Assembly: GCA_031253995.1 (NCBI GenBank)
Contig: JAIRVG010000006.1
Coordinates: forward strand, 1 to 64,000
Length of the DNA: 64,000 bases
Reading direction: 5' to 3'
Source: Paucimonas sp.
GTDB lineage: Bacteria; Pseudomonadota; Gammaproteobacteria; Pseudomonadales; Pseudomonadaceae
In this document: positions 30,774-39,979 of the stretch, in pieces
How the letters are laid out: every line of letters begins with the position of its first letter
How positions within the stretch are numbered: position 1 is the first letter of the stretch
Position numbers and translations under genes: made by a program
The notes under the pieces: generated by a model
Databases searched by the model: none
The model's input: only the letters and a program-made list of their open reading frames with translations
Told to the model about the DNA's origin: nothing

Positions 30774-31256
30774 ATGGACCCGATCACCGCACTTTCCGCC
30801 CGGCTGGGGGAACATCTGCGTCGTTTCAATGCCCAAGTCACCACCGCCGAGTCCTGCACCGGCGGCGGCATCGCCGAGGCCATCACCCGCATCCCCGGCA
30901 GCTCGGCCTGGTTCGAGGCCGGCTACGTGACCTATTCCAACGCGCAGAAGACCCGCCAGTTGCAGGTGCCGGAGGTGTTGTTCGGCCAGGTCGGCGCGGT
31001 CAGCCAGGAGGTGGTCGAGGCCATGGTGCGTGGTGCCCAGGCTGCCAGCGGCGCACGCTTCGCCGTGGCGGTGAGCGGCGTGGCCGGGCCCGACGGCGGC
31101 TCGCCGGCCAAGCCGGTGGGCACCGTGTGGCTGGCCTGGGGCGACGGCAGCCATGTCAGCAGCGAGCGGCGCCAGTTCGACGGCGACCGCGAGGCGGTGC
31201 GCCGACAAACGGTGATCGCCGCGCTAGAGGGCTTGTTACACCTTGGTGCGGAGTAA
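30774..31256 (+). CDS. pncC: Nicotinamide-nucleotide amidohydrolase (CinA C-terminal domain)
   Basis: Deamidates nicotinamide mononucleotide to nicotinate mononucleotide in the NAD salvage cycle. 160 residues, comprising only the CinA C-terminal domain: [16 protein letters not shown] with catalytic Ser/Tyr context, [29 protein letters not shown], and [31 protein letters not shown] upstream of the ATG. Usual position just upstream of recA; the tailocin is inserted between mutS and this gene. Confidence 0.95.
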   Translation: MDPITALSARLGEHLRRFNAQVTTAESCTGGGIAEAITRIPGSSAWFEAGYVTYSNAQKTRQLQVPEVLFGQVGAVSQEVVEAMVRGAQAASGARFAVAVSGVAGPDGGSPAKPVGTVWLAWGDGSHVSSERRQFDGDREAVRRQTVIAALEGLLHLGAE

Positions 31257-31300
31257 TTCACGAATCGGGGGTAGGCGGAAATAATTCCCTGTGGAATAAT

Positions 31301-31318
31301 ACTGGCTACTTATACAGT
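31301..31318. promoter_or_regulatory. LexA box (SOS box) of recA
   Basis: ACTGGCTACTTATACAGT fits CTG-N10-CAG, the LexA operator core, with an AT-rich centre. It is 43 bases upstream of the recA ATG. Confidence 0.85.
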
Positions 31319-31360
31319 TGTTTCTGGCCGTCAGGCCCTATCGATTACGTGAGGACTTCA

Positions 31361-32428
31361 ATGGACGACAACAAGAAGCGTGCCTTGGCTGCGGCCCTGG
31401 GTCAGATCGAACGTCAATTCGGTAAAGGCGCGGTCATGCGCATGGGCGACCACGAGCGCCAGGCGATCCCGGCCATCTCCACCGGCTCGCTGGGCCTGGA
31501 CATCGCCCTCGGCATCGGCGGCCTGCCAAAAGGCCGTATCGTCGAGATCTACGGTCCCGAGTCGTCCGGTAAGACCACCCTGACCCTGTCGGTCATCGCC
31601 CAGGCGCAGAAAATGGGCGCCACCTGCGCCTTCGTCGACGCCGAGCACGCGCTGGATCCCGAGTACGCCGGCAAGCTGGGCGTGAACGTCGACGACCTGC
31701 TGGTCTCGCAGCCGGACACCGGCGAGCAGGCCCTGGAAATCACCGACATGTTGGTGCGCTCCAACGCCGTCGACGTCATCATCGTCGACTCCGTGGCCGC
31801 CCTGGTACCCAAGGCCGAGATCGAAGGCGAAATGGGCGACATGCACGTGGGCCTGCAGGCCCGCCTGATGTCCCAGGCCCTGCGCAAGATCACCGGCAAC
31901 ATCAAGAACGCCAACTGCCTGGTCATCTTCATCAACCAGATCCGTATGAAGATCGGCGTGATGTTCGGCAGCCCGGAAACCACCACCGGTGGTAACGCCC
32001 TGAAGTTCTACGCCTCGGTCCGCCTGGACATCCGCCGTACCGGCGCGGTGAAGGAAGGCGACGAGGTGGTCGGCAGCGAAACCCGCGTCAAGATCGTCAA
32101 GAACAAGGTCGCTCCACCGTTCCGCCAGGCCGAGTTCCAGATCCTCTACGGCAAGGGCATCTACCGCAACGGCGAGATCATCGACCTGGGCGTGCTGCAC
32201 GGCCTGCTGGAAAAATCCGGCGCCTGGTACAGCTACCAGGGCAGCAAGATCGGTCAAGGCAAGGCCAACTCGGCCAAGTTCCTCGCCGAGAACCCGGAAA
32301 TCGCCGAGACCCTGGAGAAGCAGATTCGCGAGAAGCTGCTGTCGGCGGGCGCCGTTGACGCTGCTGGCAAAGCAGCTGCACAGAACGAGTCCGCTGAAGA
32401 CCTGGCCGACGCTGACGCCGACTTCTGA
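31361..32428 (+). CDS. recA: Recombinase RecA
   Basis: Binds single-stranded DNA, performs strand exchange and triggers LexA-type autocleavage in the SOS response; here it should also trigger cleavage of the tailocin repressor encoded 15 kb upstream. 355 residues from ATG 31361 ([23 protein letters not shown]). Walker A GPESSGKT is at residues 65-72, Walker B-region [22 protein letters not shown], and [32 protein letters not shown]. The frame is open further upstream through pncC and is not coding there. A LexA box is in its promoter. Confidence 0.98.
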   Translation: MDDNKKRALAAALGQIERQFGKGAVMRMGDHERQAIPAISTGSLGLDIALGIGGLPKGRIVEIYGPESSGKTTLTLSVIAQAQKMGATCAFVDAEHALDPEYAGKLGVNVDDLLVSQPDTGEQALEITDMLVRSNAVDVIIVDSVAALVPKAEIEGEMGDMHVGLQARLMSQALRKITGNIKNANCLVIFINQIRMKIGVMFGSPETTTGGNALKFYASVRLDIRRTGAVKEGDEVVGSETRVKIVKNKVAPPFRQAEFQILYGKGIYRNGEIIDLGVLHGLLEKSGAWYSYQGSKIGQGKANSAKFLAENPEIAETLEKQIREKLLSAGAVDAAGKAAAQNESAEDLADADADF

Positions 32429-32436
32429 TCCCGCCC

Positions 32437-32904
32437 ATGTCCGTCGTACTCGACACCCCCGTCGCCGTCAGGCGGACAGCCATGGACCTGCTCGCACGCC
32501 GCGAGCACGGTCGCGCCGAGCTGACGCGCAAGTTGCGTCAGCGCGGTGCCACTCCTGAAATGATCGAGCACGAACTCGACCGCCTGGCGGACGAGGGGCT
32601 GCTGAGTGAAGCCCGTTATCTTGAAAGCTATATCAGCTCGCGCGCACGCGCGGGTTATGGCCCGTCGCGGATCCGCGAGGAGCTGAACCAGCGTGGCCTG
32701 CCGCGCGCTGATGTGGAGCAGGCGCTGCGGGAAGCCGACATCGATTGGCAGGCGCAACTGGCGGATGTCTGGCGGCGCAAGTTTGCCGGGCAGTTGCCGG
32801 GTGATCCTCGCGAGCGGGCCAAGCAGACGCGCTTCCTGGTTTATCGTGGTTATTCGATGGACAAGGTCGGCCGCTTGTTGAGCGGACGAGACCTGGACGA
32901 CTGA
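32437..32904 (+). CDS. recX: Regulatory protein RecX
   Basis: 155-residue inhibitor and modulator of RecA filaments. Tandem three-helix RecX repeats are visible: [22 protein letters not shown], and [28 protein letters not shown], then [20 protein letters not shown]. It starts eight bases after the recA stop; the pair is usually co-transcribed with partial termination. A strong terminator follows. Confidence 0.95.
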   Translation: MSVVLDTPVAVRRTAMDLLARREHGRAELTRKLRQRGATPEMIEHELDRLADEGLLSEARYLESYISSRARAGYGPSRIREELNQRGLPRADVEQALREADIDWQAQLADVWRRKFAGQLPGDPRERAKQTRFLVYRGYSMDKVGRLLSGRDLDD

Positions 32905-32914
32905 CTTCAGACAT

Positions 32915-32946
32915 TTGGGGCCGCTTTGCGGCCCCAATGGTTTTTT
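32915..32946 (+). terminator. recX terminator
   Basis: Stem TTGGGGCCGC / GCGGCCCCAA with a TTT loop, then TGGTTTTTTG. It also converges with the end of the minus-strand LOG gene. Confidence 0.88.
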
Positions 32947-32950
32947 GCGG

Positions 32951-34072
32951 TCAAGTGACCTTGAGCGGTTCCCGAACGCGTTGGGGCGATACCGAGGCCG
33001 TCTGGGACGCCACCCGGTTCTCCGGCAGGTTGATAAAGTCCACCAGCTCCCGCAAACGACCCTGATCGCGCCCATTGAAGGCGAACACCAGGCGATGCAG
33101 GTGACTGAACTGGACCTCGTCCTGATCTTCGCCCGAATAGCCATGCTGGACGAAGCTCCCGCTCAGGCGCAGATCGGCGAAGGCGTCCTGCATTTCGTGC
33201 AAGGCTGCGTCGCTCAACGGATGCTGCATTCGCATCACGAACTGGTTCTTCAACCAGCGGCTGGAGTGGTAGTTGCTGTAGAAGCGATTGATCTCCGCGA
33301 CCGCGTCCTCCGCGCTGTGGACCAGGCTCACCAGTTTCAGGTCGCTGGGCAGGATGTAGCGGTTCGCTTCGAGTTGGCGACGGATGAAGTCCAGCGCGTC
33401 CTGCCAGAAACTGCCGCCAGGGGCATCCAGCAGCACCACCGGCACCAGCGGGCTCTTGCCGGTCTGGATCAGGGTAAGCACTTCCAGGGCTTCATCCAGG
33501 GTGCCAAAACCACCTGGGCAGAGCACCAGCGCATCGGCTTCCTTGACGAAGAACAGCTTGCGGATGAAGAAGAAGTGGAACGGCAGCAGCTTGTCGGTGC
33601 CGTCCACCGTGGCGTTGGCATGTTGTTCGAAGGGCAGGGTGATATTGAAGCCCAGGCTGTTGTCCACTCCAGCGCCTTCGTGAGCGGCGGCCATGATGCC
33701 GCCGCCGGCGCCGGTGATCACCATCAACCCGGAGCGGGCGAGCGCGGTGCCCAGTTCCCGGGCGAGCGCGTAGATGGGATGTTCGACCGGCGTGCGCGCC
33801 GAACCGAATACGGTGACCTTGCGCCGGCCCTTGTACTGCGCCAGCACGCGGAATGCATGGTCGAGCTCGCGCAGGGCCTGCAGGGTGATCTTGGCATTCC
33901 AGCGATTGCTGTCGTCGTGGGCCATGCGCAGCACGGTGAGCATCATGTCCCGGTACAGCGGCAGGTTGGGGCTGTTGGCGGCGACCAGGCTCAGTTGCCG
34001 GTCGATGTGGTCGAGGTCGATCCCCTGGGTTTTGAAGTGGCTGGCCAGCAGCTCGTTGGGTAGGTAAGGCAT
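32951..34072 (-). CDS. LOG-family (Rossmann-fold) nucleotide monophosphate N-ribosidase-like protein
   Basis: 373-residue protein beginning MPYLPNELLASHF, with AAAGGAGA upstream; the frame extends further 5' without conservation. The central domain has the LOG signature: VFGSARTPVEHPIYALARELG, GLMVITGAGGGIMAAAHEGAG and CPGGFGTLDEALEVLTLIQTG (PGGxGTxxE). The family contains cytokinin-activating and PpnN-like nucleotide hydrolases. This one is longer than the 190-residue LOG proteins, with unrecognised N- and C-terminal extensions of about 90 residues each. The older label lysine decarboxylase is not supported by any PLP motif. Confidence 0.8.
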   Translation of the reverse strand: MPYLPNELLASHFKTQGIDLDHIDRQLSLVAANSPNLPLYRDMMLTVLRMAHDDSNRWNAKITLQALRELDHAFRVLAQYKGRRKVTVFGSARTPVEHPIYALARELGTALARSGLMVITGAGGGIMAAAHEGAGVDNSLGFNITLPFEQHANATVDGTDKLLPFHFFFIRKLFFVKEADALVLCPGGFGTLDEALEVLTLIQTGKSPLVPVVLLDAPGGSFWQDALDFIRRQLEANRYILPSDLKLVSLVHSAEDAVAEINRFYSNYHSSRWLKNQFVMRMQHPLSDAALHEMQDAFADLRLSGSFVQHGYSGEDQDEVQFSHLHRLVFAFNGRDQGRLRELVDFINLPENRVASQTASVSPQRVREPLKVT

Positions 34073-34509
34073 TGAAAACGTCTCCTTTCTGCAGCAAAAC
34101 CTCAGGCCAGGCCAAGGGACCTGGCTGCGACACGAGCCGTGCCGCTGGCTGCGCAGGCCGGGGCGTGAGGCTTGAGCCCTGGGCGCCGGCGTTGCAGTAG
34201 ACCTGAACAAGGTCTCGTTGCAGTGATGATCTGGATCCCTTGAATTGTGTTTTTCGGGATGGTTGGCGCCTTGCATGACGTGGTCGCGGACAGCCTCCTT
34301 GTCCTGTCCGAAAGATGAAAGGTATTTGTAATCAATCTAGACCCTGTCGTGTGTTTGCGCTTCGTTCAAGATGTGCGCATAACGTGATGACAGATAATCG
34401 CTTTATTCGCTTTCGCCCGCGCCAGCGCGCCGCTCGTCAGATCGGATCCAATGTTGGTTACGGTCTGGTTAACTGGATAGTAGGGATTCGCGGCACAGGG
34501 AGGCTGCTT
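34073..34509. other. Intergenic region between LOG gene and small DNA-binding gene
   Basis: 437 bases without a convincing gene. It holds the promoter regions of two divergent genes. A frame extending 65 codons upstream of the next gene shows no conservation and a poor start context. I see no RNA gene or repeat. Confidence 0.6.
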
Positions 34510-34710
34510 ATGCAACGTGTCAGTCTTGAGGTCGATAGCCAGCTGTTCCGACTTCTGCAAAATGCGGCTCGGGCCAACAACCTGAGTATCGAAGAGGAAT
34601 GCCTGCGTCGGCTGGAAGGCGGTGAGCGACGTTCGCGCTATCTGCAGGCGCTGGTCGCGGAGTTGCGCGCCGATGAGGAACAACGGCGCGAAAGCAGTCG
34701 ACTGATGTGA
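34510..34710 (+). CDS. Small Arc/CopG-like (ribbon-helix-helix) protein
   Basis: 66-residue protein starting MQRVSLEVDSQLFRLLQNAARANNLS with GGGAGG six bases before the ATG. The first 12 residues alternate as a beta strand, followed by a helix and a second helix (SIEEECLRRLEGG), the layout of ribbon-helix-helix regulators; the C terminus is a charged helix. Target unknown. The frame is open further upstream but the strong RBS decides this start. Confidence 0.65.
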   Translation: MQRVSLEVDSQLFRLLQNAARANNLSIEEECLRRLEGGERRSRYLQALVAELRADEEQRRESSRLM

Positions 34711-34720
34711 AGTCTCGCGC

Positions 34721-35140
34721 TTATTTCTTCTTGCCGTTCAGACCGCAGCTCTGGGCATTGAAGTTCTCCACCGCTACCGGGCGGTTGGTCTTGTATTCGG
34801 TGAACTGATAGGTCAGCACCGCACCGCGGGCCAGCAACTGGCGATAGCCGTTGTTGGAGCAGACGCTGGCGCCCAGCTGGTCGCGGACCTTGTCGGGGTT
34901 GGCGCGCATGCGATCAGCGTGGCTGGCGCGTACGCTCAGGTGGTTGATCAATTGCGGACCCTTGACGGTGTAGCCCTGATCGAGGATGTCCTCGTTGATG
35001 GCGCGTGGGGTACCTGCGCTGCTTTCCCGGGCGACCTTTTCCAGCATCTGGGTCAGTTCGTATTCCTGCTTGGACGCGGCATTGGCGGCGAGGGGCAGGA
35101 CCAGCAGCAGGCCCAGGGTGGGGGCGATGAAACGCAGCAT
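34721..35140 (-). CDS. Secreted/periplasmic protein of the QSregVF family (PA3611-like)
   Basis: 139-residue exported protein with a signal peptide at residues 1-21 (LRFIAPTLGLLLVLPLAANA). The mature part has two Cys (CSNNGYRQLL and SCGLNG), which could form a disulfide. It resembles P. aeruginosa PA3611, annotated as a quorum-sensing-regulated virulence-factor family; the molecular function is not known. Converges on the small DNA-binding gene with a ten-base gap. Confidence 0.75.
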   Translation of the reverse strand: MLRFIAPTLGLLLVLPLAANAASKQEYELTQMLEKVARESSAGTPRAINEDILDQGYTVKGPQLINHLSVRASHADRMRANPDKVRDQLGASVCSNNGYRQLLARGAVLTYQFTEYKTNRPVAVENFNAQSCGLNGKKK

Positions 35141-35355
35141 TCATTTCTCCAGATTCGGTAACTGGCGCTTTGACCCGCATCCGCACGCCGTGTTCCGTCA
35201 CGAGCGCAGTCAGTCGCAACCATCAATAAGTCGGGGATTATAGTGGAGTGGGATATTTCCCTGCACGGCAAAGCGATGTGCCGTAAACTCCCGCGCAATT
35301 CGCCCCGCCGAGCTTGTGCTGTGCCTTGTTTACTCCTTTCTCGCCGTAATCCGTC

Positions 35356-36066
35356 ATGAGCCATGCCGTCTCGCGCCTGCGCGCCGAACGCCTGGCTCGC
35401 AGCATCAAACCCTTCGTCGCCCGAGGCTCCCGCGCACCGCGTTGTCCGCAGTGCCGGGTGATCTTCGACTATTGCCTGTGCGCCTGGCGGCCGCGGGTCG
35501 CTGCCGACTCTGCGATGTGCCTGCTGATGCACGATACCGAGCCGTTGAAACCGACCAATACCGGGTGGCTGATCGCCGATACCATCGCCGACACCAGCGC
35601 CTTCGGCTGGCAGCGCACCGTGGTGGAAGAGCAACTGCTGGCGTTGCTCGACCAGCCGCAATGGCAGCCCTACATCGTGTTTCCCGGCGAATTCGTCGAG
35701 CCTTCGCGAGTGGTGACGGAAGTCAGGCCTGACCCGGGCAAGCGCCCGTTGTTCATCCTCCTGGACGCCACCTGGACCGAAGCGCGCAAGATGTTCCGCA
35801 AGAGCCCGTACCTGGAGCGTTTCCCGGTGCTGAGCCTGGAGCCGGAGCAGATTTCCCGCTACCGCCTGCGCCGCTCCAAGCGTGACGACCACTTCTGCAC
35901 CGCGGAAGTGGCGGCGATGTGCCTGGAACTGGCAGGGGATCAGGTGGCCGCGCAGGCGCTGGACGCCTACCTCGATGTCTTCAGCGCTCATTACCTGGGG
36001 GCCAAGTTCCAGTTGCCGCTGGATTTCGACGACGCTACCCATCAGCGCCTCAAGCCCTTCCTATAG
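35356..36066 (+). CDS. tapT: tRNA-uridine aminocarboxypropyltransferase (DTW domain)
   Basis: Transfers the 3-amino-3-carboxypropyl group of SAM to uridine 47 of tRNA (acp3U). 236 residues. DTW-domain hallmarks: CPQCRVIFDYCLCAW, a Cys cluster at about residues 30-45; LLMHDTEPLKPTNTGWLIA; the motif LDATWTEARKM, the DTW-type signature; and SKRDDHFCTAEVAAM. The same gene precedes erdR in P. aeruginosa. The symbol is from E. coli YfiP/TapT; the modification activity here is inferred from family. Confidence 0.85.
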   Translation: MSHAVSRLRAERLARSIKPFVARGSRAPRCPQCRVIFDYCLCAWRPRVAADSAMCLLMHDTEPLKPTNTGWLIADTIADTSAFGWQRTVVEEQLLALLDQPQWQPYIVFPGEFVEPSRVVTEVRPDPGKRPLFILLDATWTEARKMFRKSPYLERFPVLSLEPEQISRYRLRRSKRDDHFCTAEVAAMCLELAGDQVAAQALDAYLDVFSAHYLGAKFQLPLDFDDATHQRLKPFL

Positions 36067-36298
36067 TCCAAGGGGCAAGTCTTGCGCTTTGCTTCATAAT
36101 GATGAACGCGGCGCCGGAACGGGCCGGGACCGAACTTGACCACCCGGTTCCGCCTCGGCATCCTTGGCGCCGATTCGGGCACGTTGCAGGCTTGACCGGC
36201 ATGCCGTTTCGGCGCCCGGCATCGCCGCCGTCGCCTTGAGTTGCTTCGCCAGGTTCCGGCGTCTTCCGGAACCTGCACAGAACAGGATCATTAGATCG

Positions 36299-36949
36299 AT
36301 GGCCACATACGAAATCCTGATTGCCGATGACCACCCGCTTTTCCGCAGCGCCTTGCGCCAGGCCGTGACCCTGGGGCTGGGGCCCGATGTCCGCCTGGTG
36401 GAAGCTGCCAGCATCGCCGAGCTGGAAACCCGCCTCACGGAAAAATCCGACTGGGACCTGGTCCTGCTCGACCTCAACATGCCGGGCGCCTATGGCTTCT
36501 CCGGCCTGGTGCTGCTGCGCGGGCAGTACCCGCAGATCCCGGTGGTGATGGTGTCGGCCCAGGAAGAAGCCTCCGTGGTCGTCAAGTCGCGGGAGTTCGG
36601 CGCCAGTGGCTTCATTCCCAAGTCCAGTCCGCTGGAAGAGATCCAGGACGCCGTGCGCAAGGTGCTCGATGGCGAGGTCTGGTGGCCGCCGCAGGCATTC
36701 GAGAAGGTCGATGTCTCCGCCGAGGCCAAGGCCGCCAGCGAAGGCCTGGCCAGCCTCACGCCGCAGCAGTTCCGGGTGCTGACCATGGTCTGCGAAGGGC
36801 TGTTGAACAAGCAGATTGCCTACGAGCTCAGCGTTTCCGAAGCGACCATCAAGGCTCATGTCACCGCGATCTTCCGCAAGCTCGGCGTGCGCACCCGGAC
36901 CCAGGCGGCGCTGCTGCTGCAACAGCTGGAATCGGTTTCCGCAGGATGA
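36299..36949 (+). CDS. erdR: LuxR-family response regulator ErdR
   Basis: 216-residue response regulator. Receiver domain at residues 1-125: acidic pair DD at 10-11, phosphorylatable Asp58 in LLDLNMPG, and Lys in IPKSSP. A LuxR-type helix-turn-helix follows at about 150-210 (SLTPQQFRVLTMVCEGLLNKQIAYELSVSEATIKAHV cannot be quoted further, ending ALLLQQL). In Pseudomonas ErdR regulates ethanol oxidation and acetate activation. The start ATG 36299 has AGGA eleven bases upstream; the frame is open before but not conserved. Confidence 0.88.
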   Translation: MATYEILIADDHPLFRSALRQAVTLGLGPDVRLVEAASIAELETRLTEKSDWDLVLLDLNMPGAYGFSGLVLLRGQYPQIPVVMVSAQEEASVVVKSREFGASGFIPKSSPLEEIQDAVRKVLDGEVWWPPQAFEKVDVSAEAKAASEGLASLTPQQFRVLTMVCEGLLNKQIAYELSVSEATIKAHVTAIFRKLGVRTRTQAALLLQQLESVSAG

Positions 36950-37024
36950 GGCCATTGGCCTTCACGGTTTTTTGACCCGCGGTGCACTAGGCTGCACCGC
37001 TTCCCAACGTCGAAGTGGCGAGCT

Positions 37025-37387
37025 ATGTCACCTTTCAAAGGCCAGACCGGCCTAAAACGTGTTTTCAATGCTGCGGGCTATTCCCTTGATGGCCTGCGGG
37101 CGGCATTCAATGGCGAAGCCGCGTTTCGTCAACTGGTCCTGCTCAACGTGATCCTGGTGCCGCTGGCGTTCTGGCTGGACGTCAGCCGTGCCGAGCGGGC
37201 GATCCTGATCGCGGTGTGCATGCTCGGCCTGATCGTCGAGCTGCTCAACTCCGCCGTGGAAGCGGCGATCGACCGCATTTCCCTGGATCGTCATCCCCTC
37301 TCGAAGAACGCCAAGGACATGGGCAGCGCCGCGCAGTTCGTGGCGCTGAGCATGGTGGCCGTGGTCTGGGGCGTGATCCTGCTCTAA
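37025..37387 (+). CDS. dgkA: Diacylglycerol kinase
   Basis: Phosphorylates diacylglycerol to phosphatidate, recycling lipid from membrane-derived oligosaccharide synthesis. 120 residues, three membrane segments (about 35-50, 55-77, 98-118). The family signature ELLNSAVEAAIDRISLDRHPLSKNAKDMGSAAQ contains the catalytic Glu and metal-binding Glu. The stop TAA shares three bases with the convergent finR stop. Confidence 0.96.
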   Translation: MSPFKGQTGLKRVFNAAGYSLDGLRAAFNGEAAFRQLVLLNVILVPLAFWLDVSRAERAILIAVCMLGLIVELLNSAVEAAIDRISLDRHPLSKNAKDMGSAAQFVALSMVAVVWGVILL

Positions 37388-38310
37388 GCGATGCTCGGCA
37401 GCACGATCTCATCGCTGCGCTGCACGCCAGCGGTGAAGGTCCGACACAGTTCGAGGAATTCGCGCATCGCCGAGGTCTGGTATTTCTGCTTGTGCCAGAT
37501 GAAGAAGAACTGCCGCGCCAGGTCCAGTTCCGGGGTTTCCACCGGGACCAGGCTACCGCGGCGGAAAGCGTCGCGCAGGGCCAGGCGCGAGATGCAGCCG
37601 ATGCCCAGGCCGGATTCCACGGCGCGCTTGATCGCTTCGGTGTGCTCCAGTTCGAGGCGGATATTCAGCGTGGAACGATGGTGACGCATGGCCTGGTCGA
37701 AGGTCAGGCGTGTGCCGGAGCCTTCCTCGCGGAGGATCCAGGCCTCCCGGGTCAGTTCATCCAGGCTGGCCTGGCCGCGCTGCGCCAGGTGGTGCTGGGG
37801 CGCGCAGAACACCACCAGTTCGTCGGCGACCCACGGCTGCACTTCCAGGTCCGGGTGGTTGCAGTCACCCTCGATTAGACCCAGGTCAATTTCGTAGTGC
37901 GCTACCTGTTGCACGATATGCGCAGTGTTCTGCACGTGCAGCTTGACCTGGCTTTCCGGGTGGACCTGCATGAAGCTGCCGATCAGCAGGGTCGCCAGGT
38001 AGTTGCCGATGGTCAGCGTGGCGCCTACCGCCAGCGAGCCGAAACCGGACTTGCCGTTGAGCAGGTCCTCGATTTCCTTGGCCTGGTCGAGCAGGGCCAC
38101 TGCCTGGGGCAACAGCTGATGACCCAAGGCGTTGAGGCTCAGGCGCTTGCCGGCGCGATCGAACAACTGGCAACTGGATTGCCGCTCCAGTTCGGTGATG
38201 GAGGTGCTGGCCGCCGATTGCGAAAGTGCCAGCACACTGGCAGCGCGGGAGACGCTCTGGTGCTGGGCGACGGCGACGAAGACCTGAAGTTGACGAAGCG
38301 TAAATCGCAT
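37384..38310 (-). CDS. finR: LysR-family regulator FinR
   Basis: 308-residue LysR regulator. Start chosen at 38310 giving MRFTLRQLQVFVAVAQHQSVSRAA, the conserved helix-turn-helix start; an extra 25 codons upstream are AT-rich and unconserved. The winged helix is at about 1-60, the effector domain at 90-295. It is divergent from fpr, which the homologous FinR activates in response to oxidative and sulfite stress. Its end overlaps dgkA by four bases (convergent). Confidence 0.88.
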   Translation of the reverse strand: MRFTLRQLQVFVAVAQHQSVSRAASVLALSQSAASTSITELERQSSCQLFDRAGKRLSLNALGHQLLPQAVALLDQAKEIEDLLNGKSGFGSLAVGATLTIGNYLATLLIGSFMQVHPESQVKLHVQNTAHIVQQVAHYEIDLGLIEGDCNHPDLEVQPWVADELVVFCAPQHHLAQRGQASLDELTREAWILREEGSGTRLTFDQAMRHHRSTLNIRLELEHTEAIKRAVESGLGIGCISRLALRDAFRRGSLVPVETPELDLARQFFFIWHKQKYQTSAMREFLELCRTFTAGVQRSDEIVLPSIA

Positions 38311-38430
38311 ATCTATATAACCGATAAGACATATCTTGATAATCCAGTTAACAGATATTGTCCTCCGCATTAAACTATCGCGCAATCGCGCTCTCGGTTA
38401 GCGCTGCGTTTTTCTCAGGAGCCCCCTTAC

Positions 38431-39210
38431 ATGAGCAACATGAACCACGAACGTGTCCTCAGTGTGCATCACTGGAACGACACCCTGTTCAGCTTCAAGT
38501 GCACCCGCGACCCGGGCCTGCGCTTCGAGAACGGTCAGTTCGTGATGATCGGCCTGCAACAGCCCAACGGCCGCCCGCTCATGCGCGCTTACTCCATCGC
38601 CAGCCCGAACTGGGAAGAGCACCTGGAGTTCTTCAGCATCAAGGTGCCGGACGGTCCGCTGACCTCCCAGCTGCAGCACCTGAAGGAAGGCGACGAGATC
38701 ATCATCAGCAAGAAGCCTACCGGCACCCTGGTCCTTGACGACCTGAACCCGGGCAAGCACCTGTACCTGCTGAGCACCGGCACTGGCCTGGCGCCTTTCA
38801 TGAGCGTCATCCAGGACCCGGAAACCTACGAGCGCTTCGAGAAAGTGATCCTGGTCCACGGCGTGCGCTACGTGAACGAAGTCGCCTACCGCGAGTTCAT
38901 CACCGAGCACCTGCCGCAGAACGAGTTCTTCGGCGAAGCGCTGCGTGAAAAGCTGATCTACTACCCGACCGTTACCCGCGAGCCGTTCGAGAACCAGGGC
39001 CGCCTGACCGACCTGATGCGCAGCGGCAAGCTGTTCAGCGACATCGGCCTGCCACCGATCAACCCGCAGGACGACCGCGCGATGATCTGCGGCAGCCCGA
39101 GCATGCTGGACGAAACCAGCGAAGTGCTGGACAGCTTCGGCCTGAAGATCTCGGCGCGGATGCGCGAGCCGGGTGACTACCTGATCGAGCGTGCTTTCGT
39201 CGAGAAGTAA
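38431..39210 (+). CDS. fpr: Ferredoxin-NADP+ reductase
   Basis: 259-residue FAD flavoprotein that passes electrons between NADPH and ferredoxin or flavodoxin, supporting iron-sulfur and oxidative-stress functions. FAD-binding RAYSIASPNWEEHLEFFSIKV (about residues 50-70), PGLRFENGQFVMIGL, NADP-binding STGTGLAPFMSVIQDPE and the C-terminal AFVEK, in which the terminal residues stack on FAD. Upstream region of 120 bases is shared with finR. An excellent terminator follows. Confidence 0.96.
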   Translation: MSNMNHERVLSVHHWNDTLFSFKCTRDPGLRFENGQFVMIGLQQPNGRPLMRAYSIASPNWEEHLEFFSIKVPDGPLTSQLQHLKEGDEIIISKKPTGTLVLDDLNPGKHLYLLSTGTGLAPFMSVIQDPETYERFEKVILVHGVRYVNEVAYREFITEHLPQNEFFGEALREKLIYYPTVTREPFENQGRLTDLMRSGKLFSDIGLPPINPQDDRAMICGSPSMLDETSEVLDSFGLKISARMREPGDYLIERAFVEK

Positions 39211-39219
39211 GCGTCGAGA

Positions 39220-39261
39220 GGCACAAAAAAACGCAGACCAGGGTCTGCGTTTTTTTGTGCC
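39220..39261 (+). terminator. fpr terminator (bidirectional)
   Basis: A very long perfect palindrome: GGCACAAAAAAACGCAGACC pairs with GGTCTGCGTTTTTTTGTGCC. A and T runs on both arms suit termination of fpr and of trmO on the opposite strand. Confidence 0.93.
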
Positions 39262-39273
39262 TGGAATTCGCTC

Positions 39274-39972
39274 CTACAGCGATTCAACCACCACTTCGAG
39301 CACGCGGATGCGTTCTGGCACCGGGTAATGCCAGCGCACCTGCACATCCCAGAACTTCACTCCATACACCCGCTCTGGCGGCGGCACCTGGTAGGCCGGC
39401 CGCGGGTCTTGCGCCAGGCACTGCTCGATCAGTTCCACCAACGGCTCGCCCAGACGCTGCCCATGGCCATGAGCCTGGGGCAGGGCGCTTTCGCTCCATT
39501 CCACGGCGATCGGCTCGGGCGGCGCACTGGCCATCTGGTTGCTGGCTTCGACGACGCTGTCGGCGTAGGGCACGTAAGGCTTGATATCCAGCACCGGCGT
39601 GCCATCCAGCAAGTCGATACCCGACAGCAGCAGCCGCCCAGGCTCGACCTTCTCCAGGCGCACCACCGACTGCCCGATGCCATTGGGCCGATGGGTCGCC
39701 CGGGTAGCGAACACCCCCATGGAGGTATTCCCGCCCAGGCGCGGCGGGCGCACCTTCAGCCGTGGCTTGTCTTCCAGTGCCTGGTGGAACAGGAACAGCA
39801 ACCAGACATGGCTGCACTGCTCCAGCCCGGCCACCGCCTCGCCGGTGTCGAACGGCGGCACCAGTTCCAGCACGCCCCGCGCCGCCGGCGCCAGATGGGG
39901 CTGGCGCGGAATGGCGAACTTCTCCTTGAAGCAGGAGCGCACGAAACCGACTGGCGAGACCCGATGCTCCAT
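39274..39972 (-). CDS. trmO: tRNA (adenine-N6)-methyltransferase TrmO
   Basis: Methylates N6-threonylcarbamoyladenosine (t6A) of tRNA-Thr using SAM. 232 residues from ATG 39972 (MEHRVSPVGFVRSCF); a GTG 15 bases upstream is an alternative. Features: FAIPRQPHLAPAARGVLEL, GLEQCSHVWLLFLFH, FATRATHRPNGIGQSVVRL and LDIKPYVPYADSV, the YaeB/TsaA fold. The C-terminal domain (about 150-232) is also present. It follows the DUF1456 gene with an 8-base spacing. Confidence 0.92.
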   Translation of the reverse strand: MEHRVSPVGFVRSCFKEKFAIPRQPHLAPAARGVLELVPPFDTGEAVAGLEQCSHVWLLFLFHQALEDKPRLKVRPPRLGGNTSMGVFATRATHRPNGIGQSVVRLEKVEPGRLLLSGIDLLDGTPVLDIKPYVPYADSVVEASNQMASAPPEPIAVEWSESALPQAHGHGQRLGEPLVELIEQCLAQDPRPAYQVPPPERVYGVKFWDVQVRWHYPVPERIRVLEVVVESL

Positions 39973-39979
39973 GTGCCGT

